Positions 1 to 11,731 of a stretch of 64,000 nucleotides of DNA are shown here, in pieces. Source of the stretch: Cycas panzhihuaensis (Eukaryota; Cycadophyta). Made by a program: the position numbers and the translations under genes. The notes beneath the pieces are model-generated. The model did not search any database, had not been told where the DNA came from, and saw only the letters and a list, made by a program, of their open reading frames with translations. Positions within the stretch are counted from its first letter, which is position 1; each line of letters begins with the position of its first letter. The stretch spans positions 135,229,741 to 135,293,740 of the forward strand of contig CM041465.1 of assembly GCA_023213395.1 (NCBI GenBank). The letters run 5' to 3'.

Positions 1-1463
1 TATCTTCTTTGTGGATCATTAGGCTTTAAAACAATTGATAAACAAATAAATTTTGCAAGGTGGTTGATGCTATTTCAAGAATTTAATTTTAAAATCAACG
101 TTAAAAAAGGAGAAAAACATATAGTGACTGATGTGCTATCGCGAAAAGTGTACGAGGAACCAGCCACGAGAATTCAGGACGATTTTCCTAACACTCAATT
201 ATTTTCTATGGAGGCAGTACCAAAAATGGTACGAGGGGATCATAGAATATTTGGCTACAAATTAGACCCCTAAAGGGTTGGAGCGAGTGGAAAGACAGTG
301 TCATTTGAAAGGCTTTTCCTTTCCAGTTGGTATGTGGAATGTTATACAAATTAGGCCCAAACAGAGTGTTAAGAAGACACATATTAGAACATGAAGTACA
401 GACAGGTCTGCAAGAAGTTTACGAAGGAGTGATAGCTAAGCACCAATGCATGGAACCTACAGTACGAAAGATTTTATTGGCAAGTCTTTAATGGCCAATA
501 GTATTTGAAAATACTGAAAAATATATTCAAAGTTGCAATCTCTGTTGACAGCGTGCACATGCCCAGAAAACAACATTTTATGCCTATTCACCTGATCCTA
601 GCACAAGCACCCTGAGAAAAGTGGGGACAGAATTTTATTGGACCAACAAAACAAACAAATGCAAAATATATACCGGTAACTATCGATTTCTTTACAAAAT
701 GGACAGAAGCTCAACCTCTCAAGAATTGCGATGCTAAGAGTATGGCAAGATTTTTATAAGAAAATATCATAGTCTGTTTTGGTTGCCCTTTAGAATTAGT
801 ATCGAATCATAGTAGCAATTTTTTAGATAGCACTATAAAACATCTTACTAGTGAATTCATGATTCAACACTACCAATCTTCCCCCACTTATCTTAGAGTT
901 AATGGTCAGGTTGAAAACACTAACAAAATCTTGAAATTAGCTCTGTCAAAGATTTGCTGTGAGGGAAGAACGGACTGGGTAGAATGGTTATATTCTGTCC
1001 TTTGGGCAGATAGAATGACGACCAAATGGCCACACAAGCAGATGCCATTCCAATTGGTATATGGCTTGGAAGCTATACTCCCATTGGAATTCAAGACATA
1101 AAGCTTCATAGTAGTTGTTTAACTATGAATAAACAAATAAGATTCATGGAACGAAAAAATCGTAGAGCTTTTAAAATTGGACGAACGAAGGGCGCAAGCT
1201 TTATGGGAGTTAAAAACTAAAAAGAGGCGACAAAAGGCATGGCATAATCGACACTTCTGGATACCAGAATTCCATGGAGATGACCTTGTACTAATGTACG
1301 ATAGTAAGTTCTGAATGAAACCAAGTAAAATAAAATTACGCTGATTAGGACCATATAAGGTAATTCACATTGGCAGAAATGGGGCAATCCAACTCAGACA
1401 GTTAGATGGTAAAATTCTCCCTAAGGCAATCAATGGCAATAGGCTGAAGCCTTATACAACAAG
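1..1463 (+). pseudogene. Ty3/gypsy (Tat-like) pol 3' part: RNase H end and integrase
   Basis: Frames read in order give the C-terminal end of an RNase H domain (about 1-270, with the motif VTDVLSRK), the zinc-binding start of integrase (about 380-560), the catalytic core (about 620-1100) and the C-terminal domain ending in NGNRLKPYTT near 1460. The core shows TIDFFTKWTEA, a degraded second aspartate site (VSNHSSNF, where gypsy families usually have SDNG or SDRG) and NGQVENTN with the catalytic glutamate. Integrase normally inserts the element cDNA into the host genome. Several in-frame stops (for example near 490, 548 and 760) and the lost aspartate make this copy inactive. The wording of the core and the C-terminal end fit Tat-type elements best. 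The rest of pol lies left of the window. Confidence 0.85.
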
Positions 1464-1501
<38 letters not shown>

Positions 1502-1517
1502 AAAAAAAAAAAAAAAA
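1464..1517. repeat. (TA)n(TG)n microsatellite followed by A16
   Basis: About ten TA units run into about ten TG units, then a T and sixteen A. The tract begins exactly where the integrase C-terminus ends. Confidence 0.95.
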
Positions 1518-1828
1518 TTGATGTAAATCATAGACCAATAAATATCGTTATCATCAAAAAGAGGACCTACGATGAGAAATTAAAGAAGGAAAGAGTTTGC
1601 AATCGATGCCAAATCTAGGAATGAAAGTTGCGAGTAAATGTGACGTGACCGTTATTATGGAAGGTGTCAATTGCGATCCATACGGTTAACATTTCCATGA
1701 TTGCAATAAGACACGAAAATGATGAACACATAAATGCAACAGTTATGAACAATCTTTTAAATAATTATGCGGAATTAAGCACGACAACTACAATCTCCCC
1801 GTATTGAATTGCAAGTAAGAGCATAACT

Positions 1829-3607
1829 ATGGCGACGATTGACTTGCAACGAATGATAGTAACTTTTAGAGAATCTAATGATGATCAAATCTGGAAGCAA
1901 TGGCTTGAGATGCAACCAGAAGAAGAATGTGAAAAGAGATTAACAGTTGCCAAATTGAACCAATATATACTGATTGGCGCCCTTCCAATTATGTACAGTT
2001 TCCTTTCAACAACAATAACGATGGTGGTGCAACATCTGTCCTTGTTAGATTTTTCTATTGAAGCTATTGCACGATTAACTGGGTTACCAAATCAAGGACC
2101 AGATATCCCCAAGGATAAACGGATACCCAGGGAATAGATAACATATGAAATTGTAGCAAGGGAATTTAATGTTTCTAGTTCAAAGATTTAAATTTCAGGA
2201 ATTTCCTCCAAGGAAATGCTGTGGATAGCACATTTCCTATTTACTAGAGTAATATTAGGACAGAAGAATTCATTTGTCCCTACACCCATTTGCATACAAT
2301 GTTAATAAAGGTCATAGAGGGTCATCAGTTTAATTGGGCCAGATTCGTCTCTAGTAAGTTTCTAAAAAATTTGAAGGCTATAAAGGGTGCCACTCAATCT
2401 ATTTTATTCTTTTATCCTACCTTGTTGTAGGGGTTATTATTTTCACAGTGCTCAGATATTCAACTTCCAAAGGTTGAGGAGGGACAACCCTTGCTGGTCA
2501 AATGGACAAAACTATTCTCAAGGGAATGTGAAAGAAGTTCGCTGCCCCTAGCAAAGTTATAGGAATAGGCCATTAGTTGGCTCCATCAACAATGGCAAGC
2601 TAGAGTACTCCACAATCGTGCCCAATAAGGAATGAAAAAGAAGAGGTAAAACTGTGAGTAGGGGTGACCTCGCGAGTTCGAACAAGGATATAGGATCGAG
2701 ACCATAAACAAGAGGATGAGAAGAGAACAGAAATACGACAAGGGAAACAAAAGGCGAAAGAAGAACCTAACATGGGCAATGAAGGAGCAAAGCAATCGAT
2801 AAAAGATCCAAAGACAGTTGAACCATTAAAATGTTAAGAGGAGGAGAGACAAAAAAGGTGAAAATTAGCAACAGAAAAGAGGTGACGAATTTTTTTAAAA
2901 ATTTTTAAATAATCAACCACCCGAAGTGGAATTTGATCAATCAGAAGATTTTTTGGAGGAGGGCCTAGACCTAATGAACTGTGACCCACAAGATATTTCG
3001 CAATAGAAGACCTCCTCCTTGACGAAAGTGACTAGGCAACTTGTGACTAAATTGGAGCAAAGGAAGACCTCCACTAAACACGCAGAGAATTCAACAACTT
3101 AAAAAAAAACTAGTACCTACAGAGGCCCGCCTGGTATGTTTGAAGAAATTTATTATGATTTGGGTAAAGAATACTAATAGCATTGCTCCTAAGGTACAAA
3201 CATTCAAAGGCTATTTTCATCAGGAGTTTCCTCAAGGTTTGCATGAGGTAATTTATAAGTTAGGAGCCCGAATTCTTGAGACAGAAGAAGATGCAACCCA
3301 TGCAAATAAATTTTGGAGTAAAATACACCACTTGCAGTAGGAATTGGCTAGGACAGAACAATTGTACAATGAGGCAATGATGGAAATTGAACGAATGCAT
3401 AGAGGGGAAAAGTCTACATTGGCACAGTTGGATGCATTACGAGGTGTTGCCATTTTAGTGGATCATTGTCGATCGCAAGGAGTGTGTGTTCCACCAACTC
3501 TCGCGAGATCAGATACAAATTATATCTATAGATGGAAGATGCATAGTATATGTTGTCATTTAAAAATTTTGGAGGGGAAGGAATGGGTGGAAGAAAATTT
3601 TTTGTAA
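1829..3607 (+). pseudogene. Extra reading frame downstream of pol, decayed
   Basis: An open stretch at 1829-2137 (102 codons) contains FSIEAIARLTGLPNQGPDIP, which resembles the N-terminal part of plant transposon-associated proteins encoded beside gypsy pol genes. That likeness is a family memory and not a search result. Broken frames continue on the same strand: 3140-3340 and 3344-3607 form one frame split by a stop at 3338-3340 and read as a charged, helix-rich segment (HEVIYKLGARILETEEDATH, then NEAMMEIERMHRGEKSTLAQ), possibly a coiled coil. The position between pol and the presumed 3' LTR matches the extra ORF of some Tat and Athila elements. Function is unknown. A host origin cannot be excluded. 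Confidence 0.5.
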
Positions 3608-3723
3608 TGAAACAAGTGAGGACACTTGTTGATTTTATGACAAAGGAGATGTGTGCAAGTAAAACTACACACAATTTTGAAGAAAATTGTAAGTAAAATA
3701 ATAAGTTATAGTTGAAATAGACA

Positions 3724-4015
3724 TTGCAATTAGGGTCACGAGTACAAGTAGATCGCAAGTACAAACATATCGCAATTAGGGTCGTGAGTACCAGCAGTCA
3801 TGCATTACGAGCAGATCGCAATTGGGGTCCTGAGTACGAATGGTAGGGGTCGCAAGTATGAATAGATCGTAGTTAGGGTCACGAATACAGCAAATCGCAG
3901 TTAGGGTCACAAGTACAAACAGATCGCATTTGAAGTCACGTTTACGAGCAAATCGCAGTTCGGGTCACAACTACGAGCAGATCGTAGTTGGGATGGTTAC
4001 AATCTGATTGTAGTT
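3724..4015 (+). repeat. Degenerate minisatellite, 29-bp period
   Basis: Units of the form TTAGGGTCACAAGTACAAAC plus AGATCGCA recur. Unit starts at 3871, 3899, 3928, 3957 and 3986 are spaced 28, 29, 29 and 29 bp. The first units (3729, 3775, 3821) are longer, 46-50 bp. The array sits about 100-390 bp upstream of a TATA box, as enhancer-like repeats do in some plant LTRs. Confidence 0.85.
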
Positions 4016-4080
4016 TGAGAAATATGATTATTACTAAATGTATTAGGAATGAAGACCAATCGTTCTTAATCATTTTGTAA

Positions 4081-4120
4081 CCAATGGTGATTGAAACCAT
4101 TGGGTCATTTTGTATAAATA
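4081..4120 (+). promoter_or_regulatory. CCAAT inverted repeat and TATA box
   Basis: CCAATGG (4081-4087) and CCATTGG (4097-4103) form a 7-bp inverted repeat with a 9-base gap. TATAAATA follows at 4113-4120. The spacing suits a polymerase II core promoter, probably of the LTR. Confidence 0.5.
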
Positions 4121-4610
4121 GTAGTTGTTTAATGTATAATGTATGTATGCGTGTGTATATGTGAGGGTGGGGGAGCTTGAGAAGAGACACGTAAGGTTTT
4201 TCTTGTTGTGGCAAGCTTGACGTTCTAGTCCAATGTTTGTAGACTATCGAGCCTGCATTTGGTTGTGAGAGGACTAGATACAGTTCCCTATTCTAATGAT
4301 ATTGTGTTTTGCATCATATTGAATATTCCTTGTGCTTGCTTTAAATGTTTTTATTTTTTATTTTTTTCACACGAGAGAGAATTTAGATGCACACCCAGAG
4401 GCACGCACCCACCTATACCCCACTCACGGCACTTAGGGGTACAACCTTTAACGTCGGCGGCCTCCAACTGGGTACGCTTAGAACCCACAATGACGGCCCC
4501 CAAGATCGATTTGCAGCCAAGCACCCAAAAGTGGGAGTAGCCCACTGTTAGACCATCCCTTTGGGGACCTTGTGCTTGCTTAATTCATTATATCGCTATT
4601 GTAGATGAGT

Positions 4611-5861
4611 AGGGTGAGGCACACAACCAGCTACCCTTCTCTTTTCTTTAATACATAGAACCAAAATATATCAAAAACTCCATTTTAAAAATGAAAACTA
4701 AGTATTATGGTACATCCTTATTGTGATACATGCTCCATGTTATCATCGTAATGCAATCTCAACAGATGCTCTTCTGTTCTATCTGTAATCAATATCTTGA
4801 ATCATCCAATCGATGCTTATCATAGCACAATGAGTTTTATTTTACCCTATTCCAAGATAAATAATTATCAAACCAAATTCTAACATAGATCACTTTTTCT
4901 ATACTTTGAATCTTATATACTATCACATAGCAGCTAAATGTTAGCAGCCAGCAATCTCATACTACCATGTTAGAGAAAAAGGTACTTTGCAAGTCAGAAA
5001 TATTAAGAGAAATGCGAAAGGTCCATGTACAACAAATGCAAAAGGTCCATGCACAACTCTGCTCCATTAGTTTCTTGTCTCATAACGGAAAATGTCAACA
5101 AAACCCACAGCAGATAGTAACACTTTTTCCACTCGAAAACTTTGCGTGCCCTGATTTTCAATGTTATCCATTTTGCCATCAAACAGGTACGTGTAGAATT
5201 GTATCGGCGTAGTAAGTTACAGTGTCACCACAGTCTGGTAATATCACAGATAATATCTCTTAAAGATGCATCGTGTGTTTTCCTATTTCATGGCACACAC
5301 TGCGAATTAAACTATGATAAAACCCTTGAAAAACATTTTCATTGCCATGACATCAGGAAAAACTCATTCCATAATCAGGTATGTCATTATTTGCATATTT
5401 TTGATTTTATGCCTATGATTTTATTGATATTGAAGCTCACTGACCTGGACTGCTACTTCTAATCTACTTAGAATGCTGTCAATCGCCATGACTTTCAAGC
5501 CAGCACCTAAGGACTGGGCAGACCATTCTCTACCTTAGATAGCACTGTTGCCATATTTCTAATCATATTCACGCATAAGTAATGACCTTAAAATGCATCA
5601 CCCTAGTTTTGACAAGCCACAGGTGCATACAGGAATGCCTTGTTTGCGTAAGAATCTTTCTAATATCGAATACAAACAAAATTTACTTATAAAATGTTGT
5701 CAAACCCCAACAAAAGCAATCACCCCCACCCCGCCCCCCTCCAGGCCCTAACTTCCAAACATATATCAAACTGATCTGAAGGTAGCTTGGCCCATGCACT
5801 GAATTGATACAACTTTTTGGCATTGATTATATCACAAATGAGCAGAAAGATTCAAGCATGC
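4611..5861. other. Unclassified sequence
   Basis: No transposon protein, RNA gene or recognisable host exon was seen. Short open frames exist (for example 5142-5462, +) without recognisable motifs. A C-rich run lies at about 5725-5745. The composition is less AT-biased than most of the window. Confidence 0.5.
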
Positions 5862-6579
5862 TTTACACAGTTGATAATAGAGATTCATCTTTTACAAGCA
5901 ATTCAGATACTGGCCTACCTTTAATTTCACAGGTAAAACTATATGGAGATTGTATTCTTCCTTAACAGAATATTTTCCCTAGCACCCTATTAACATCAAT
6001 AGCATCAATAGCATTCCCAAGAGTTTCTGACAACTGCTCTCTGTTCATAATTTTGTCTCCACAAGCTCTAGGAATCCTTTTCTTTTAAAAGCATGAACTC
6101 CAGAGACATTTAAAACCAAGGAAGCTAAGCCACCTCATTGATAACTAAGAATTGCTAACAGATTATTGCTTGAACGCAAAGTGTTTTGATAAATCTCTTA
6201 ACTTATGTTAAGAGAGTCGAACAGAACATGCAGTGTTTTGCTAGGCAGGAATTCAACCAAACAAATGAAATCGGAAATGGACATAAATACTCCCTGTTTT
6301 TCTGGGCAGGAATACAAAGACATTTGTTGTAGATTGCTAGAGCAGAGAAGCTGAGACATAATCCTCTGTAATGTTCTGTTCTCCATGTAAATGACAAATC
6401 TAAGACAAAGACACCAAAAAAATATAAAAGATCCCAGTCAATATGCACATTCAAAAAGTATCCTTTGTTGTCCTCACATTTCTAGAACTCTAGAGCACTA
6501 AAAAATCACAATAACAGTAGCAGTCAACCAACCACCTGTTTCTGGGATGTAAATGCAAACTTTTATTTACATGTATACT
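5862..6579 (+). repeat. Tandem duplication, copy 1 (about 717 bp)
   Basis: ACACAGTTGATAAT at 5865 recurs at 6582, and the similarity continues through GGCCTACCTTTAATTTCA, TTTTGATAAATCTCTTA, AAGACATTTGTTGTA, CATTCAAAAAGTAT and AAAAATCACAATAA. Order and spacing are kept and substitutions are moderate, so it is an old duplication. No coding function was recognised. Confidence 0.9.
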
Positions 6580-7412
6580 TGACACAGTTGATAATCGAGA
6601 TGGTTTTACAAGCAATTCGCATAGGGGCCTACCTTTAATTTCATGGCTAAAACTATACGAAGAACGCATTCTGCCATATTTAGAGGGTTTTCTCCAAACA
6701 ATACATTCCAACAGTTTCTCTCTTGTTTTCTGTTCACAATTTGCTCTCTGTTCACAGTTGTAGCTCTGCCGGCCCTAGGAATGCTTTTTTCCAAGAGAAT
6801 AATTCACCAAGGAAGCTAAGTTTCCCTCATTGATGGTTAAAAATTTCTCACAGATTACTATTCGAATACAAGGTGTTTTGATAAAGCTCTTACCCGTTTT
6901 AAAAGAGCCATGCAAAACACCAAAGAAGCTAAGCCTCCCTCATTGATGGCTAAAAGTTGGCTAAGAGATTACTATTTGAATAGAGGGTATTTCGATAAAT
7001 CTCTTACTCCAATTTTAAAAAAACCACACCAAACACGTAGTGTTTCACTAGATAGGAATTAAGCCAAATAAATGAAATAAAAAAAATGGGCATAAACACC
7101 ACGGTTTCTCTGAATTGGAATACTAAGACATTTGTTGTAAATAGCTAAAACAAAGAAATTGATACATAATCCCCATAATGCTCTGTATTCTGTGTCAATA
7201 ATACTCTGTTTTCTATGTCAATAATGACTCTAGAACATTCAAAAATACGAGAAAAAATACAAGAGATATGATTCCTCATACATTCAAAAAGTATTCTCTT
7301 TCTGATGCCCTCACATTTCTTGGGCTCAAGAACAATGAAAAATCACAATAATTGGAGCAGTCGAGCAACCATCGGCTTGTGAGATGCAAGTTCAAACTGT
7401 TGCTTACAGCAT
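6580..7412 (+). repeat. Tandem duplication, copy 2, with internal 113-bp duplication
   Basis: This is the partner of 5862-6579. It is longer because a segment beginning near 6808 (CACCAAGGAAGCTAAG) is repeated 113 bp further on (near 6919, CACCAAAGAAGCTAAG), followed both times by CCCTCATTGATGG and a GATTACTATT block. Copy 1 has the segment once, near 6118. Confidence 0.9.
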
Positions 7413-7979
7413 ACAATACAATAGTAAACAAACATAAAATACATATTCCCCTTTCAAGAACCTGCTTGAGAAAGTGTAAGTAGCGGCCAGTGCGCTAGAT
7501 TTATTTAGTACTTCCATTTTCAAACTCTTCCATGGTTTTAGCATCCGCTGCCACACACAAAATCACAAATAACCGCCTGCAAATATCCTAAGATCATTCC
7601 TTGCAGCAGTTGGATTGCATAGAAGAACAGATAGCGCCGATATTCGAAAGTAATCCCTCGCGCTTCCATCAAAGATCTATGTGATATTTTTCAAAATCCG
7701 TATCACCTATTTAATAAACCATTCTACTTCAAAGGATTCTGTTGTGTTTGCAACAAACACATTCACGTTTGCTGCATAAAACAGTAACATACCTGACGTT
7801 GTTTTTTTATTCTGAAATAACTTGGCAATCCGCGTGCTATCGCCTGGACAAAACGAAACCCTTTGGCTTCCACAGCTTAAATTGTCATCGATTGCGTCGA
7901 AATATTTCAGACTGTAAAAATTTAATTTAAAAATATATTTATTTATTTTTTAAATAAGCAACCTGTTAATCCATAACCG

Positions 7980-8387
7980 TATTCTTGTTTTGCAGCATGT
8001 TGCTGGGCTTTAGATCACAATAACTATTGGCAAGAAGCTTTGTATTCTTGTCTTGAAGCATCTTGCTGGGTTTCAGATCACAATAGCTATTGGCAAACAA
8101 CTTTGCAGGTGATGAAGGCCTTGAATGTTAAGAGAGCAAATCAATGCATTATACACGTTATTCCGATGAAAAAGGGGCCGAAACTGAGAAAACAAATGAA
8201 GGGGCTTTTTAGACGAAAACACCATTTTCTGTTTGGAGAACAACATACCCCGAGAAGCAAATGTGAACATTCACATATTTTTTTTTACGGCCAACAGAAA
8301 TCCCCTCCAAATATCAAAGAAATCTGGTGGACATTGCTTCCATGGACGATCTCGGGAGCGCCCTTCCTCCAAATACCCCCTCTCTGA
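7980..8387 (+). other. Unrecognised open frame containing the 63-bp repeat
   Basis: An open frame runs from just after a stop at 7974-7976 to 8387, with its first ATG at 8040. The N-terminal part is two 21-residue repeats rich in C, W and Y. The rest is basic (MKKGPKLRKQMKGLFRRKHH). I do not recognise a domain. No start context or splice signal settles whether it is a gene. An overlapping frame at 8233-8568 (+) and a 126-codon frame at 8271-8651 (-) cover the adjoining, relatively GC-rich stretch. At most one of the three can be real. Confidence 0.25.
7981..8106 (+). repeat. 63-bp direct tandem duplication
   Basis: The segments 7981-8043 and 8044-8106 share ATTCTTGT, GCTGGG, AGATCACAATA and CTATTGGCAA in the same order, with about a dozen differences. 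63 is a multiple of three. The frame starting at 7980 stays open across both units and on to 8387, giving two related 21-residue units containing DHNNYWQ and DHNSYWQ. Confidence 0.9.
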
Positions 8388-8651
8388 AATATTTCCAGAT
8401 CCAACGGATGAGAACGGTTCAAGGATGTCGATCGTCCGATTGAAAGTAGTTGGATACATAGCGTCTGCAATACGAAAGGTTGAAGGATCCCTAAAACCGG
8501 TCACCGACCTCGTGGTTTCAGTAAAAATTTCAGCAGAAGAGTCCAAAAAAATAAAAGGAGTCCGATGATATTTTCTATCTCGATTTGCTCCTGCAATATC
8601 TAATATCGAGTGAAAACTTAATAGTTGGCAGTATTTTATTGGCGTTGTCAA

Positions 8652-10159
8652 AAAATATATGGTATCATTTATAGTGATAGGGATGTGGGTTTTATCAACA
8701 TCAATTAATTATTATTTTAATATGTAAATAATTTAAAATTGAATTAGGCACTACTTAAGGTGGGGAAATGCTTGAGGTCAAATCTTCTCATCGCCAACTT
8801 GCATTTTTGACAATACATGGTTTTTTGTCTTTTCCATGTTATTAATACCCAATTGTGGTGAGAATGAACTTGTTCTATGAGTTTGGGGTTATAAATAAAA
8901 TACACACAAGATAATGCTTTACATGATAGGTGTAGTCCTCATATATAAAGAGAGTATGGGTTGCATTAATTTAAATTATGCATTTATAATTTTTTTTAAA
9001 AGATTATAATTATCTTAAAATATATTAACCAATAGAGATTTGATGCAAGTGTAATAAAGACACGTTAGGGAGTATAATAGAGTTTTGAAAAATAACGAAT
9101 AGATCCACATATGACTTTTCCATCTTGAAGCAAAAATTATGGTTGACAGTCACATTGTAATAATAATACTCTTATAAAAGTAGCGCAAAGTATCACTTCT
9201 CCTGTAAGGATGCTAAAGTAAGTTTTATCTTTATAATCATGCCATGGAATTCTAGAAACTCGGTTTTAACCTATCATAAATATCATTTTTAGTTAGAGTA
9301 AGATACCTCTTATATGTAAGCTATGCATCATCATCATCAAAATTTAATTTACATATTAACATTAATAAATCATAAAGCACAGTTGTTCTACATGCTTAAC
9401 ATGGTGGAATGATAATCTATGAGGGGGGTGGATTTCTAAGGGACCATATATAAAAAGTTTCTAAATCTATCTTACACTTCTAAGTCAAACATATATTTCA
9501 TTATGCAAATAAATGACGTTCACGACAAAGGAAGTGAATGAAACCTAGTTATGCAAGTTTGCTTCTCATGGCTAAACCTTGGTAAATGATGGCCCACAAA
9601 TCCAACCTCAACTTTGATAATGTTTTGATATCTCAAATAATTTTGAAGTAGTATTTTCAACTAAAAGGAAACGGATTCAATCTTGGCCTTCAGTTGAGTG
9701 TCAAAATAATAAGAGGATTAAGTACTACAAATTTACATATCCCATATAAACCTAATGTCAAACAAAAAGCTCCATGCCTCCATATCTTATTTCTTTAAGG
9801 GGATTATGTCAAGCACACATCTACCAATCGTATTCTATCTTCAAGCATGGTATCTTAAATATATTTGACCACTAAAGTCAATCTATAAAGGTTAGTTTGT
9901 AGGCATTCATGATAATTAACAAAGGAACCAATAGTGTTCATGTATATTCTAAAGGTTGCCTAGGGAATTAATTCTTTTCTTGTATAACCTAAGGCCATAA
10001 AAGCACTGGATTGCACCTAAACATTGCCCATTAATTATGATGAGAGAGGACCACTGAAGAGAGATATTAAAACTAAAGTTTCTTTGGAAACTACCTTGAT
10101 TCCATTATAGCATCTTTATAACATTTAACCAACGCACTTAAATTCTCATAAAATAAGAG
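8652..10159. other. Unclassified AT-rich sequence
   Basis: No coding similarity, tandem array or LTR pair was found. A TATAAATAAA string occurs near 8891 without a supporting gene. Confidence 0.5.
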
Positions 10160-10720
10160 GGCCTAATAGTTTGAAAACTTTAGGATTCAAGATCACCTCA
10201 TAAATGGGCAAGTTATACAACAAAGTCTCAATGCTCCTTATTAGTCAAAGGTAGCCTTAACTTGTGTTTAAGACTTAATATTATCTAGAGATTTGAGCTA
10301 ATTTTTATCAAGTTATTCAAGATTAATAAGCTATGCTTCAAGTTTATCCACCACTTCAAAGGGAAGGATTCTTTAACTAGATGGGTAGCATAACCACTCA
10401 TTCATTAATAAGAGAAAAGGGTGCAAAGTTGGTTGCCACTTTAACTATGATGTGGTAAGCTACCCTAATTTAGTTACCAATTAACTATGATGTGGTAAGC
10501 CCAATGCATAGCATAGATTTTATTATGCCAATCCTTTATCTTTTTGTCTATTATCCTCTTGTAAAATGACTTTAAGGCTTTTGTTAAATGATTTAGTGCA
10601 ACCATATGTTAAGGAAGGTAGGGGGCAATTTTCCATATTTATTGCAAGTCTTAGAAATAACTCTTCTATCACGTGGTTGATGAAATAAGTTTCATGGTCA
10701 AAATCTATCATTTGGAATAT
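10160..10720 (-). pseudogene. Ty3/gypsy integrase remnant
   Basis: The frame at 10711-10523 matches the central integrase core. It shows DHETYFINHVIEELFLRLAI, where SDxGTHF is expected, and CTKSFNKSLKVIL in the place of the ANGQAESTNK helix. Broken frames continue the C-terminal part: ALGLPHHS for ALWAYRT, then KWQPTLHPFLLL and ILPFEVVDKLEA. The aspartate motif is partly kept (FDHET) and the catalytic glutamate helix is altered. A 41-bp tandem duplication starting at about 10442 (TAACTATGATGTGGTAAGC repeated at about 10483) breaks the frame. No RT is seen upstream on this strand, so this is an isolated fragment. Confidence 0.65.
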
Positions 10721-11718
10721 TCAAAACAACAAGCAGCATGGCTAACTATGAATATGGCAATCGGATAATCATTGTTTATATGAATAAGTATGACTTTCCT
10801 TAGACACATCCTTCTTCCATATTTCCCTTAAGATGATCTTTCAAGATTCACTTCTTGGGACTACTCTAATCATCGAATTAGTAAGGAGAGTTTCCCTTAG
10901 TTAATGATGTTATGGAGTATTCCCATTACTTTAACAATTATATAGAACTCCCAATTGGCAAGAGGGGCACCATAACTCCATTCATGGCCTAAACAAAGTT
11001 TCAACAAAATTGAGCTTCCCCTAAAGAATGATGTACAAGACACTTGATCCCCCCATTTATTTGTGAAATATGCAAAACTCCCATTTAATAAAATAGATGT
11101 CTTCCTTGGCCCTAAAGTAGATATGTAGGAGTTGAGTTACTTATAGTTTTTGTACCAAGGGAACCATCTAAAAGAATCAAATCCATAAATTCTAAAGAGG
11201 GTTTTGGTTATAATTTATAATTTGCTAACTAGTAATAAATCCTTTCCATTCCAATAGTTAATTAATTTAGATTCTAAATCCATTTGGGATATATTCCTAC
11301 ATATCGTAGCTAAATTCATCTGTTTCTTAAAAATTGACATTCTAGAATCCATTATGGTATACGTAAGTCAGGTATGCATTTGTTGATTTTATTTTAATTT
11401 GATTTTAAGCTTCTATATGCATGCTACTAATGTTTACATGTTATGTTGGTGATAGATGTGTAAGTAGCTCAACCTGTGATGAGAGATACTTATTGATGGC
11501 ACAATAAAATTATTCACCTGAACCTTATATGTTAAAGAAATTGCCCTCTACAATCTCTAGAGTACTTTTAGGATCTTTTTCCCCATTAGTTGATAAGTTT
11601 TTATCACTCTCTTCTGTTAGGATTTTGCTTAGTTTTTTTTTTTTTTTTAATTTGTCAAATTTTCTCTATCACCATTATAAATCTTGATTCATTGTAATTT
11701 TCAAAGCTAGATGTGATG

Positions 11719-11731
11719 CACTACTATAAAA
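11719..11731 (+). repeat. Possible CACTA transposon terminus
   Basis: CACTACTATAAAA resembles the CACTACTAGAAAA-type end of plant En/Spm (CACTA) elements. The next 170 bp contain short recurring motifs (GTGCATTATG, GTGTGACGCATT, AGAGCATCAGACC, GGCACAAATGCC) like subterminal repeats. No matching inverted end was found in the window. Confidence 0.35.

Larger units (their letters stand above)
3608..4610 (+). other. Candidate 3' LTR region of the first gypsy element
   Basis: This follows the last downstream ORF after a purine-rich stretch (GGAGGGGAAGGAATGGGTGG near 3571-3590, a possible polypurine tract). It contains the 29-bp minisatellite, a CCAAT inverted repeat and a TATA box, the layout of a U3 promoter. 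The partner LTR would lie left of the window, so neither boundary can be fixed. The part from 4375 to about 4570 is clearly richer in G and C than its surroundings. Confidence 0.4.

Noticed and set aside
3724-4015. CRISPR-like array
   Set aside because: The units are contiguous and degenerate without unique spacers, and the context is a plant retrotransposon.
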